DNA of 48,605 bases, taken from the NCBI GenBank assembly GCA_011620605.1, contig WOYW01000003.1, forward strand, positions 1 to 48,605, given 5' to 3'. The notes under the pieces were generated by a model. The model did not search any database. It saw nothing but the letters and a program-made list of their open reading frames with translations, and had not been told where the DNA came from. Each line of letters begins with the position of its first letter. Within the stretch, counting starts at the first letter, position 1. The stretch is from Bacteroidales bacterium. Lineage in GTDB: Bacteria > Bacteroidota > Bacteroidia > Bacteroidales > UBA932. The position numbers were made by a program, and so were the translations under genes. This document shows, piece after piece, positions 1 through 7,580 of this stretch.

Positions 1-63
1 GGTCTTGATTTTTATTGGAACGGACGTAAAATCAACGAATTTTATGTAAGTTTGAAATTATGA
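1..63 (+). CDS. C-terminal end of an unidentified gene (partial)
   Basis: The frame starting at base 1 is open to a TGA at 61-63 and encodes 20 residues ending in FYVSLKL. Alternating hydrophobic and aromatic residues ending in a hydrophobic residue resemble the last strand of an outer-membrane barrel, but 20 residues cannot identify a family. The stop overlaps the ATG of the next gene (ATGA at 60-63), so the two are probably translationally coupled. Confidence 0.6.
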   Translation, partial: GLDFYWNGRKINEFYVSLKL

Positions 64-776
64 AAAAATATGCATTATTCGCCATTATAGCCTGTATAAT
101 GCCTCTGTCGCCGGTCGGGGCACAGGACAATAACATACAGCAGGATACGCTTCGCAATTTCAGCGTTAAGATCGTAGACAGAAAAGACAAGCCCCTGACG
201 AATCTGGTAGTGTCAACCGTTCAAAGGGATCAATCTTTTCTTACGGACAAGAACGGATCCGTAGTGCTGGAAGGCATCTGTGACAAGGATTCCCTGGTGG
301 TATTCCTGCCCAATATTGGAGAAACCCACATACCCTGCCAGGGACTGGATTCCCTATTGATCACAGTTAGATCAAAAAAACGTTACCGGGTTGAAAATCT
401 TAAAGAACTAACCAACAGGAAAACCACTCCGACCAGTTCTATCGAGAACGTACCGGAGTTGCTGAAGACAAGACCTGCCAGGGATCTTGCCGAACTTTTG
501 ATGGGACAAATACCGGGTCTGCGCATTACCAGCGGTCCCAACGGCATAACAGCCAATATTAGGGGAATAAATACCATTACAGGCAACACGGAACCTCTTA
601 TTGTTGTGGATGGTATGACATATGACTCATTTTCTGTGGTAAACAGCTTTTTGGACGTACACAGCATCCAGTCCATCCAGGTTCAGAAAGACGGAGGTAT
701 GTACGGTATGCGGGGTGCTAACGGAGTGATCCTGATCACAACAAAAGGATCTTCTGCCAATCCCCTGTCTTACTGA
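60..776 (+). CDS. Stand-alone TonB-receptor plug-domain protein (SusC-like N-terminus without barrel)
   Basis: The 238-residue protein has a signal peptide (about residues 1-21, cleavage near VGA-QDN). Next comes a beta-rich module (about 33-105) resembling the carboxypeptidase-D regulatory domain found at the N-terminus of SusC-type receptors. A plug domain (about 138-230) follows, with LLMGQIPGLRI, IRGINTITGNTEPLIVVDG and the closing RGANGVILITTKG. SusC receptors continue for some 700-800 more residues of 22-stranded barrel; here the protein stops 8 residues after the plug. It cannot form a transporter alone and may interact with TonB or with a partner barrel. The start overlaps the upstream stop. 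The 3' end overlaps the convergent M28 gene by 7 bp. Confidence 0.85.
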   Translation: MKKYALFAIIACIMPLSPVGAQDNNIQQDTLRNFSVKIVDRKDKPLTNLVVSTVQRDQSFLTDKNGSVVLEGICDKDSLVVFLPNIGETHIPCQGLDSLLITVRSKKRYRVENLKELTNRKTTPTSSIENVPELLKTRPARDLAELLMGQIPGLRITSGPNGITANIRGINTITGNTEPLIVVDGMTYDSFSVVNSFLDVHSIQSIQVQKDGGMYGMRGANGVILITTKGSSANPLSY

Positions 777-2023
777 CAGACAAGGCTTCTGTGACCTTCA
801 GTTCCAACGGCACAGACTCCGAAAAAATAATTATCCTTGCTGTAAGGGATCCTGGCACGGTTTTCCGTAACAAATATCTCTTTTTCCCAGGCAGGCTGAT
901 CTGTCTGACGCAACAGGACATAATAGCCGGCAATGGAAGTACTGTCTTTGGAATGATCCCAGGTCAGCTCCGAAAAATTGCTCAGATCACGGGTATTCAT
1001 TTTCAAATTTTCAGGAGCCCCCGGTGCTTTGGCCAGGTTCATGGCTGCGGCCAGATTCACCGCTGTGTTTTTTCTCACATATTCAACATCAACTCCCGAG
1101 GGCATATCTCCGTATGCAATTCCGTTCTCCGATCTTACCAGCTGGTGGGTTCTGTCATAATTCTCATAATATTCAGAGATCCTGACAGCCGGATAACCTG
1201 CCATCAGGAAAGGGGTATGATCCCCTCCCCTGCCAAACCGGTCGTTCCTGAAGATCATCCTGACGGTCAGATTGTCTACATACATCGCAGCCGTTTCCAT
1301 AATATACCTTGCCAGGTGGCGTGAAGGTCCTTCTTCCGAAAAAACCCTGGTAAGGGTGTTGTCCTTTTGCCCGGTATCACTGGCCTGGGTATTCCCAATC
1401 ATGTCGTAATTAATGACCCCCCGGATGTTCCACCCTTCCGACCGGGCCTTTTTTGCCATGGCAGCTGCTCCCAGCAGACCGTGCTCTTCTCCGGAAAGAA
1501 ATAAAAACCGGACGGTTGCAGGCAACGGTTTCCCGGACAATATCCGTAAACTTTCAAGCAGGCAGGCAACTCCGCTTCCGTTATCGTTTGCACCGGGAGC
1601 AAAAGAAACGGAATCATTATTATCATTAACCCGGCTGTCATAGTGTGCCAACAAAACGATCTCGTGTGATCCTGTTCCATGCAATACTGCCATCACATTG
1701 GTCAACTGAACCTCTCTTTCCAGCCTTGTCCCGGGGCCTCCCACCGTATAAGGGATCTTTTCCACCGTAAGCCTTCCCTCAGAAGCCGGTATATAGGAAG
1801 AAGCTTTTGTGTAGAGCCATTCACAGGCTGCTCCTATACCTTTGTCGGGATTCTGTTGTGTGCTCAGGTTGTGACGGGTTTCAAAACCCACCAGATTCAG
1901 AATATAAGACTCTATGCTGTCAGCAGAGATCATGGAAATACTTTCCGTTATATCCGGGTCCGGTTGTGCCGCTGCGGGAAGGAAGAAACCGGTTAAAAGC
2001 AAAATAATTACAAATCTTTTCAT
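770..2023 (-). CDS. Secreted M28 family zinc aminopeptidase with C-terminal FN3-like domain
   Basis: The 417-residue exported metallopeptidase has a signal peptide at 1-19 (MKRFVIILLL... ending AAAQ). The expected M28 dizinc ligands are all present: His127 (LLAHYDS), Asp147 (GANDNGSG), the catalytic pair Glu179-Glu180 (LSGEEHG), Asp207 (NYDMIGN) and His269 (GGDHTPF). Residues from about 345 look like a fibronectin type III fold (ELTWDHSKD, GYYVLLR). The start at 2023 was chosen over an in-frame ATG 22 codons upstream because it gives a clean signal peptide and sits 5 nt after a -7 box. It probably releases N-terminal amino acids from extracellular or periplasmic peptides. It is divergent from the DUF1295 gene. 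Confidence 0.9.
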   Translation of the reverse strand: MKRFVIILLLTGFFLPAAAQPDPDITESISMISADSIESYILNLVGFETRHNLSTQQNPDKGIGAACEWLYTKASSYIPASEGRLTVEKIPYTVGGPGTRLEREVQLTNVMAVLHGTGSHEIVLLAHYDSRVNDNNDSVSFAPGANDNGSGVACLLESLRILSGKPLPATVRFLFLSGEEHGLLGAAAMAKKARSEGWNIRGVINYDMIGNTQASDTGQKDNTLTRVFSEEGPSRHLARYIMETAAMYVDNLTVRMIFRNDRFGRGGDHTPFLMAGYPAVRISEYYENYDRTHQLVRSENGIAYGDMPSGVDVEYVRKNTAVNLAAAMNLAKAPGAPENLKMNTRDLSNFSELTWDHSKDSTSIAGYYVLLRQTDQPAWEKEIFVTENRARIPYSKDNYFFGVCAVGTEGHRSLVCQ

Positions 2024-2028
2024 GATTT

Positions 2029-2036
2029 CAAATATA
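2029..2036 (-). promoter_or_regulatory. -7 box TATATTTG for the M28 gene
   Basis: This is an exact match to the Bacteroidota TAnnTTTG element. Only 5 nt separate it from the ATG at 2023, so the transcript would start at or next to the start codon. Confidence 0.65.
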
Positions 2037-2051
2037 AAAAATAAATCTTTG

Positions 2052-2059
2052 TATTTTTG
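2052..2059 (+). promoter_or_regulatory. -7 box TATTTTTG for the DUF1295 gene
   Basis: This exact TAnnTTTG match lies 5 nt before the ATG at 2065. Together with the box on the other strand at 2029-2036 it forms a 41-bp divergent promoter with essentially no 5' leader on either side. Confidence 0.65.
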
Positions 2060-2064
2060 GGACC

Positions 2065-2982
2065 ATGAAAAAAACAAGATCCCGTTCATTTCTGATTATA
2101 TTGCTGACATACGTACTGGCTACGATCACAGGTATTTTCGTTTATAAACTTACAGGGTCACTCTGGGACATCAAAGGGATCCTCCCTAAAGTTTTTATAG
2201 CAGACACGGCAGCCACGGTTCTTGTGTGGTTGGTGGGCGTTTATTATAAAAATTCTTCCGTTTACGATCCGTACTGGAGTGTTGCCCCTCCGGTCATTAT
2301 GATCCTGCTTGCCTTCCATTTGAATCTCTTATCTCCGGGAAGTATGCCTGTATCTCTTGTGTTGCTTATGGCTTCGGTCTGGTTCTGGGGCATACGGCTT
2401 ACGGCAAACTGGGCTTATACATTCAGGGATCTGGGTGTCCAGGACTGGCGGTACACCAAATTCAGGAATGATTTTCCCGGGATCTGGCAATTGATCAATT
2501 TCTTTGGCATACATTACATGCCTACCCTCATTGTGTTCTTTGCCATGTTACCTGCTCTGATCGTCATGGAGACTTTGCATACTTCCCCTGACAATATTGG
2601 TCCCGTGAATCTTTTGACCGTAGCGGGATTTGCCGTCAGTACGGGAGCCGCTTTGCTTCAGTTTTTCGCCGACAGGCAATTGCACCGCTTCCGCCGGATC
2701 AAATCAGGAAGGGTGTGTGAAACGGGATTGTGGAAATATGCACGGCATCCCAATTATTCCGGAGAGATACTTATGTGGTGGGGTGTTTACGTAATGAGTA
2801 TATCCGTACTTCCTGCCCATTATTGGTGGATAGTTTGCGGTGCAATACTCAATACGCTCATGTTCCTGTTTATAAGCATTCCGCTCATGGAACACCGTCA
2901 ATTGTCTAACAAACCGGAATACGCTTCCTACAGGGATCGGGTAAGTGCCCTGACATTTATCAGAAAAAATACGAGAACGTAA
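2065..2982 (+). CDS. DUF1295 / steroid 5-alpha-reductase-like integral membrane protein
   Basis: The 305-residue protein has about seven hydrophobic segments. It ends with the DUF1295 signature ARHPNYSGEILMWWGVY near residues 227-243 and EHRQLSNKPEYASYRDR near the C-terminus, shared with isoprenylcysteine methyltransferase and steroid reductase-like enzymes. Such proteins act on lipid or isoprenoid substrates with SAM or NAD(P)H; the substrate is not evident here. The gene lies between two M28 peptidases and is transcribed away from the first. Its last 23 bp overlap the convergent second peptidase gene. Confidence 0.8.
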   Translation: MKKTRSRSFLIILLTYVLATITGIFVYKLTGSLWDIKGILPKVFIADTAATVLVWLVGVYYKNSSVYDPYWSVAPPVIMILLAFHLNLLSPGSMPVSLVLLMASVWFWGIRLTANWAYTFRDLGVQDWRYTKFRNDFPGIWQLINFFGIHYMPTLIVFFAMLPALIVMETLHTSPDNIGPVNLLTVAGFAVSTGAALLQFFADRQLHRFRRIKSGRVCETGLWKYARHPNYSGEILMWWGVYVMSISVLPAHYWWIVCGAILNTLMFLFISIPLMEHRQLSNKPEYASYRDRVSALTFIRKNTRT

Positions 2983-4489
2983 CGGCTTGCATACTGTTAC
3001 GCACGTTATAGCCTTCAACGACCCCGGGTCTGAACCGGTCGGTAAGTCCCAATCTGAGTTCGTAACCTATCTGAAAGACAGAGGCACGCAATCCTAACCC
3101 GATGCCAATTCCCCACTCGTGACGCCTGAAGACATCGGTAAATTCAAAAACGGGATTATTTATCTGCCCGGTTATGTAATACCTGTAATAAGTTGACAGG
3201 GAGGCGTAACATCCTATGGGCAAATTATTGAAGTGAGGAAAATACACCCTTACCGACAAAGGAACCCCCAGAGCAAGCATCTGGATCCTGTTCATGTACG
3301 AAACTCCCGGTGTCTCTGCATGGCGTGCCCCTATATATTCCAACTGTAAAGCAGGATTAAGTTCCAGGAATCCTTTCCAGAGAAATCTGGCATCTGCTCC
3401 CATGGCCGCGTAAAAGCCCGGCCTCCCTTCCAGGACACCCCGTGTATGCATGAACCGGTTGGTCCCAATAGAAACTGAAGGACCCCAGAAAAACGCATAT
3501 TCCGGCACATGATGGATCACGGCATATTTTCCCGAAGGTGCCAGGTGTGAATAGCCCGCCAACGTTGAAACCAGGCTGCCTACATAGGAAGTGACACCAA
3601 CCAGCCCTTCGAAATCTATCCCGTCCGTTTGATCTTCCACTTTGTGATAGGGAGATTCTGACCCGGTAGTGATAAACAGTGTTGGGATCCGTGTTTTTGC
3701 AAAACATCTGGTATCAGTAGATCCTGTGAGAGAATTTTCAAAAGAAACGAACCGGACTTTTAAAACGTCCGAGGGAGGTAACCATTGCCTGGAATCTTCC
3801 AGGGTCCCGGCACCAATAACCTTTAACACGCCGGATGTTCTGTAATACCCTACCATATCCAGGCTGATCATTGTTTTGATCCGGTCGGCCGGATACAAAG
3901 AATCTTTCAAAAAATGCTCCGAGCCCAACAGACCCTGTTCTTCACCGTCAAAAGCAATAAAGACCACGGTCCGGGGCAAACCGCCCTTTTCTTTCAGCGC
4001 CCGGGCCGTTTCTATCAGAACAGCCGTTCCGGAAGCATTGTCATCTGCCCCGTTATAAACAGTATCCGCAACTCCGGACTGTCCGGACAAGCTACCTAGG
4101 TGATCGTAATGCGCTCCTACAATTATATACTCGTTTTTCAGCTTTGGGTGCGTCCCGGGCAAAATCCCTATTACGTTACAACCTTCCAGAACAGTCAGGG
4201 GTATATCACGGACAGCCGAAGGTATATGCACATCAAAATAATGAAAGTAACTGGTGCCGTTAAATTCTTCCAGTCCGATATCCGCAAAACGGTCCGCAAT
4301 GTATTCCCCGGCGATAAGATTTCCTTCTGTACCTAAAAGACGTCCCTGCAGTAAATCCGAAGCCAGAAATGTAACGTGTTCCCTTAGGGCGATCCTTGAA
4401 AGTGTGTGTGGATCGTGCAGTTGTCCATGCAAATATCCGGTTCCGGAAAAAACAAACAGAAGCAAAAGCAGGAAAAAAAATCTTTTCAT
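2960..4489 (-). CDS. M28 zinc peptidase fused to a C-terminal outer-membrane beta-barrel-like domain
   Basis: The 509-residue protein starts with a signal peptide (MKRFFFLLLLLFVFSGTGYLHGQ). The M28 ligands are intact: His127 (GAHYDHLG), Asp149 (NGADDNASG), Glu183-Glu184 (DGEEQGLLG), Asp211 (LDMVGYY) and His282 (SPYHKVED). After about residue 330 the sequence changes to alternating strands rich in Tyr, Phe and Gly (FWGPSVSIGTNRF, YRYYITGQ, GIGIGLGLRASVFQIGYELRLG) and ends in FSYFF. This pattern fits a small outer-membrane barrel with a C-terminal Phe. The enzyme may therefore be anchored in the outer membrane. The start at 4489 was preferred over an upstream in-frame ATG because of the signal peptide. 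Confidence 0.85.
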   Translation of the reverse strand: MKRFFFLLLLLFVFSGTGYLHGQLHDPHTLSRIALREHVTFLASDLLQGRLLGTEGNLIAGEYIADRFADIGLEEFNGTSYFHYFDVHIPSAVRDIPLTVLEGCNVIGILPGTHPKLKNEYIIVGAHYDHLGSLSGQSGVADTVYNGADDNASGTAVLIETARALKEKGGLPRTVVFIAFDGEEQGLLGSEHFLKDSLYPADRIKTMISLDMVGYYRTSGVLKVIGAGTLEDSRQWLPPSDVLKVRFVSFENSLTGSTDTRCFAKTRIPTLFITTGSESPYHKVEDQTDGIDFEGLVGVTSYVGSLVSTLAGYSHLAPSGKYAVIHHVPEYAFFWGPSVSIGTNRFMHTRGVLEGRPGFYAAMGADARFLWKGFLELNPALQLEYIGARHAETPGVSYMNRIQMLALGVPLSVRVYFPHFNNLPIGCYASLSTYYRYYITGQINNPVFEFTDVFRRHEWGIGIGLGLRASVFQIGYELRLGLTDRFRPGVVEGYNVRNSMQAVTFSYFF

Positions 4490-4509
4490 AATACCGTATA
4501 TATATATTA

Positions 4510-4517
4510 CAAATATA
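4510..4517 (-). promoter_or_regulatory. -7 box TATATTTG for the M28-barrel gene
   Basis: This exact TAnnTTTG match lies 20 nt upstream of the start at 4489, giving a short AT-rich leader. It is one of the few promoters here that is not next to the start codon. Confidence 0.5.
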
Positions 4518-4657
4518 AGCAATTGACAGCACAATGCGGAGACTTAACAAACTATAACCCTGCGCCCCGCTCCAAACAGTATTTGTAATTTTTTTCACCT
4601 GAATATGAATAATCAGTAAGCAAAAAAAATTTTTAAGCCGTTTAATCGGGTTTATTT
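4518..4657. other. Non-coding stretch upstream of the arginine operon
   Basis: This AT-rich intergenic sequence holds no convincing ORF or RNA. It is the first part of the largest gene-free gap in the window (4490-4797). The informative elements are at its edges: the leftward promoter at 4510-4517 and the rightward promoter and leader from 4658. Confidence 0.5.
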
Positions 4658-4665
4658 TACTTTTG
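4658..4665 (+). promoter_or_regulatory. -7 box TACTTTTG of the arginine operon
   Basis: This exact TAnnTTTG match lies 7 nt before the ATG of the leader ORF at 4673. The predicted transcript would start around 4670-4672 and carry about 125 nt before the first enzyme gene. The -33 region is only a T-rich tract. Confidence 0.6.
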
Positions 4666-4672
4666 TCCCGGA

Positions 4673-4717
4673 ATGAATACATCTCTACAGATTCTACGTG
4701 TCCGAGTAAGGGCATAG
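4673..4717 (+). CDS. Candidate arginine leader peptide (14 aa, R-V-R-V-R near C-terminus)
   Basis: The short ORF reads MNTSLQILRVRVRA and ends with TAG at 4715-4717. Arg codons CGT, CGA and AGG occupy residues 9, 11 and 13, at 4697-4711. The ATG sits 7 nt after the operon's -7 box, the same geometry as other genes in this window. The Arg run abuts a 41-nt hairpin that begins at 4710. A short ORF rich in the end-product amino acid placed directly before a hairpin, upstream of that amino acid's biosynthetic operon, is the standard layout of ribosome-mediated attenuation. No homologue is known to me, so the call rests on position and composition. Confidence 0.6.
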   Translation: MNTSLQILRVRVRA

Positions 4718-4750
4718 GGTGCAGCGACAGCTCCTGCATCCTGTATGCCC
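4710..4750 (+). promoter_or_regulatory. Leader hairpin, candidate attenuator of the arginine operon
   Basis: GGGCATA (4710-4716) pairs with TATGCCC (4744-4750). GGGTGCAG (4717-4724) pairs with CTGCATCC (4734-4741) with one G-U pair. The result is a 15-bp stem with a 2-nt bulge (4742-4743) and a 9-nt loop. A pyrimidine-rich stretch and TAATTTTTC follow (4751-4770). The 5' arm overlaps the last Arg codon and the stop of the leader ORF, so a ribosome there would prevent folding. Loop bases GACAG (4726-4730) can alternatively pair with CTGTC (4757-4761) beside the T-run. Which fold terminates transcription cannot be decided by eye. Confidence 0.6.
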
Positions 4751-4797
4751 TTCTTCCTGTCTAATTTTTCTCTTAACCCGTATTAATTTTTCAAACA

Positions 4798-5385
4798 ATG
4801 AATGTGCGCATTCTTGTTGCCAATACCTCTCATACAGGCTATACAGAACATATTTGTGAACTTATGTATATATCGGCCCTGGAACGCGGGACCGGTATTG
4901 CCCGACGTTCTCCAGAGTATATAAAAGAAAAAATGATCAGCCAAAAAGCCGTCATAGCACTTGATGGCAAACACCTGGTGGGCTTTTCTTACATAGAAAC
5001 ATGGAGCCACAGATCTTTTGTAGCCAATTCCGGCCTTATAGTGGATCACGCTTACCGGCACCTTGGTATTGCTTCCAGAATCAAAAGAAAGATCTTCTAT
5101 TTGTCCAGGGAATTGTACCCAAATGCAAAGATTTTCGGCATTACAACGGGAGCAGCCGTTATGAAGATCAATTCAAAACTCGGATACAGGCCCGTGCCAT
5201 TTTCTGAACTGACCCAGGACGAAGCTTTCTGGGAAGGTTGCAAAGGATGCCGCAATTACGATATCCTCATGCGTAATGAAAAACGCATGTGTCTCTGCAC
5301 CGGAATGCTTTACGATCCGGCTGCACACCCGGCCAGAAAACCGGTAAAACAAAAAACTCAAGTAAAAGAAAACAATACCCTATGA
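4798..5385 (+). CDS. GNAT N-acyltransferase, first gene of the arginine operon
   Basis: The 195-residue protein has the GNAT fold. A beta-4/alpha-3 acyl-CoA loop is visible at RHLGIASRIKR (87-97), preceded by VANSGLIVDHAYR, and the family's late LGYRPVPF element lies at 128-135. Four cysteines (148, 151, 165, 167) in CKGC and CLC form a possible metal site in the C-terminal tail. Its stop overlaps argG by ATGA, so it belongs to the operon. The operon otherwise lacks an enzyme for the first step, acylation of glutamate. I infer that this protein may be the glutamate N-acyltransferase (acetyl or succinyl donor), but residues for glutamate binding cannot be confirmed. Confidence 0.75.
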   Translation: MNVRILVANTSHTGYTEHICELMYISALERGTGIARRSPEYIKEKMISQKAVIALDGKHLVGFSYIETWSHRSFVANSGLIVDHAYRHLGIASRIKRKIFYLSRELYPNAKIFGITTGAAVMKINSKLGYRPVPFSELTQDEAFWEGCKGCRNYDILMRNEKRMCLCTGMLYDPAAHPARKPVKQKTQVKENNTL

Positions 5386-6572
5386 AAACAAAAGTCATAT
5401 TAGCCTACAGCGGAGGACTGGACACCTCTTTCTGCATCCCTTACCTCACAAGGGAAAAGAATATGGAGGTACACACCCTCCTGGTGAACACGGGAGGTTT
5501 CTCTCCTGAAGAAGTAACCACCCTGGAAGTAAAAGCTTTAAAACTGGGTGTCGCGACCCATAGAACAATAGATATCAGGGAAATGTACTACTCCAAATGC
5601 CTGCGTTACCTGATTTACGGGAATGTTCTGAAGAACAACACCTACCCCCTTTCTGTAAGTTCGGAACGTGCCTTCCAGGCAATGACAGTTGTCAATTATG
5701 CCAAAGAAACGGGAGCCGGCGCCATTGCGCACGGGAGTACGGGAGCCGGTAACGACCAGGTACGTTTTGATTATTTCATCCACGTGCTTGCCCCGGAAAT
5801 GAAATTGCTGGCTCCCGTCAGGGATTTGAAGATCAGCAGAAAGGATGAAATTGCTTATTTGAAGACTGCAGGCTTTGAATTTCCGTGGGAGAAATCCAGG
5901 TATTCCATCAACCAGGGCATCTGGGGAACCAGCATAGGAGGTATGGAAACACTCCGGTCACTGGGAGAACTACCGGAAGAGGCTTTCCCTGTTAAACGCA
6001 CCAAAACAGGCACGGAAACCGTTGTTCTTGATTTTACCCGGGGAGAACCTTCTGCCCTGAACGGGAATTTCATGAAGCCGCTACAGATCATTGAAACGCT
6101 TCACAACATGGCCGCACCTTACGGGATCGGCCGGGATATTCATATTGGCGATACTATCGTGGGACTTAAAGGGCGTGTAGGTTTTGAAGCCGCAGCCCCG
6201 CTGATACTGATAAAAGCACATCACCTGCTTGAAAAACATGTCCTGGGAAAATGGCAGCTATACTGGAAAGAACAGCTGGCAAACTGGTACGGAATGATGC
6301 TTCACGAAGCACAGTACCTGGACCCTGTGATGCGCAACATTGAATCATTCCTGCAAAACTCCCAGGAGCGTGTCACCGGGAAAGTATGGGTCAGGCTTGT
6401 TCCTGACACCTTTTTCCTGAAAGGATGTGAAAGTCCCTTTGATCTGATGAACGATAAATTCGGAGACTACGGGGAAGGAACCTCCGCTTTTTCCGGAACG
6501 GATGTGGAAGGATTTACCCGTATCATGTCATTACCCGTGAAAATTTACAATTCATTTGGCCATGAACAATAA
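5382..6572 (+). CDS. argG: Argininosuccinate synthase
   Basis: The 396-residue cytosolic enzyme joins citrulline and aspartate with ATP to give argininosuccinate. The N-terminal PP-loop AYSGGLDTS (8-16) and the GAIAHGSTGAGNDQVRFD block that binds ATP and aspartate are intact. The in-frame ATG 31 codons upstream was rejected because the start at 5382 overlaps the GNAT stop as ATGA and places the PP-loop at the usual position. In the succinylated pathway the substrate may be N-succinylcitrulline or free citrulline, depending on when the ArgE-like enzyme acts. Confidence 0.95.
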   Translation: MKTKVILAYSGGLDTSFCIPYLTREKNMEVHTLLVNTGGFSPEEVTTLEVKALKLGVATHRTIDIREMYYSKCLRYLIYGNVLKNNTYPLSVSSERAFQAMTVVNYAKETGAGAIAHGSTGAGNDQVRFDYFIHVLAPEMKLLAPVRDLKISRKDEIAYLKTAGFEFPWEKSRYSINQGIWGTSIGGMETLRSLGELPEEAFPVKRTKTGTETVVLDFTRGEPSALNGNFMKPLQIIETLHNMAAPYGIGRDIHIGDTIVGLKGRVGFEAAAPLILIKAHHLLEKHVLGKWQLYWKEQLANWYGMMLHEAQYLDPVMRNIESFLQNSQERVTGKVWVRLVPDTFFLKGCESPFDLMNDKFGDYGEGTSAFSGTDVEGFTRIMSLPVKIYNSFGHEQ

Positions 6573-7569
6573 GATAAGTGCAGCCGTTGCCGGTGGAGCC
6601 GGTTATACGGGAGGAGAACTCATCAGGTTGCTTTTGCATCACCCTTACGTCACTATTGCAGGTATTACCAGCCAGTCAAAGGCCGGAGAGGCGGTTGCCT
6701 CGGTGCACAGGGACTTGTTGGGGGAAGCAGAAATAATCTTTGATAAAAAAATCCCCCCTACAGATATTGACGTATTGTTCCTCTGCCTGGGACACGGACG
6801 GTCACGGCAATTCATTCAGGAAAACGATCTTGATAGAGTACGTCATATCATTGACCTGAGCAGTGATTTCAGGTACAAGAGTACAAATACGGCAGGAGAA
6901 AGGCAGTTTGTATACGGATTGCCCGAATCCTACCCCCATCCGGATGAATACGCTGCAGCAGCCACAACCTGCGGAAATATTGCCAATCCCGGGTGCTTTG
7001 CCTCGGCCGTAGAATTGGCCCTAATCCCCCTGGCCCGGTCAAAATGGTTGCATGAAGACATCCACGTCCATGCCATTACCGGAGCTACGGGGGCAGGTGC
7101 CAGGCTGTCGGAAACGTCCCATTTTCCTTACCGCAACAACAACCTGTCCGTATACAAGGCATTCCGGCACCAACATACCGGGGAGATCCGGGAAACACTC
7201 TCGGCGGCCATGGAAACGGAGATCCCCCCGCTGCATTTTGTGCCGTTACGGGGTGATTTTTCCCGTGGGATTTTGGCCAGCATGTATACTTCCTGCCACC
7301 GGGACCAGGCAGAGGCCACAGAGTTATACCGTCGTTACTACGCAGAGCATCCGTTCGTATACATATCTGATAATGAGATCAACATGAAAGATGTTGTTAA
7401 TACGAACAAATGCCTGATACATATAGAGAAACACGGCAATATGCTGCACATAACCTCTGTTCTGGACAACCTGCTGAAAGGAGCCTCGGGAACCGCCCTG
7501 CAAAATATGAACGTGATCACCGGCCTGCCGCAGACTACAGGTTTACAGTTAAAATCCATCGTTTATTAA
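6562..7569 (+). CDS. argC: N-acetyl(succinyl)-gamma-glutamyl-phosphate reductase
   Basis: This 335-residue NADPH-dependent reductase makes the glutamate semialdehyde derivative. The Rossmann motif GGAGYTGGELIRLL is at 10-24, and the catalytic Cys145 lies in GNIANPGCFASA. The start ATG at 6562 overlaps the argG 3' end by 11 bp; a TTG two codons earlier is less likely. The acyl group it acts on is inferred to be succinyl from the ArgF' specificity residue downstream. Confidence 0.95.
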   Translation: MNNKISAAVAGGAGYTGGELIRLLLHHPYVTIAGITSQSKAGEAVASVHRDLLGEAEIIFDKKIPPTDIDVLFLCLGHGRSRQFIQENDLDRVRHIIDLSSDFRYKSTNTAGERQFVYGLPESYPHPDEYAAAATTCGNIANPGCFASAVELALIPLARSKWLHEDIHVHAITGATGAGARLSETSHFPYRNNNLSVYKAFRHQHTGEIRETLSAAMETEIPPLHFVPLRGDFSRGILASMYTSCHRDQAEATELYRRYYAEHPFVYISDNEINMKDVVNTNKCLIHIEKHGNMLHITSVLDNLLKGASGTALQNMNVITGLPQTTGLQLKSIVY

Positions 7570-7580
7570 ACCAGAATGAT

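Noticed and set aside
60-776. Truncated SusC receptor pseudogene
   Set aside because: The frame ends cleanly after the plug. The downstream sequence is the convergent M28 gene with no barrel remnant in any frame, so a stand-alone protein is more likely than decay.
4494-4508. TA-repeat (TATATATATA) before the M28-barrel gene
   Set aside because: A short simple repeat in an AT-rich promoter region; no evidence for phase variation or other function.
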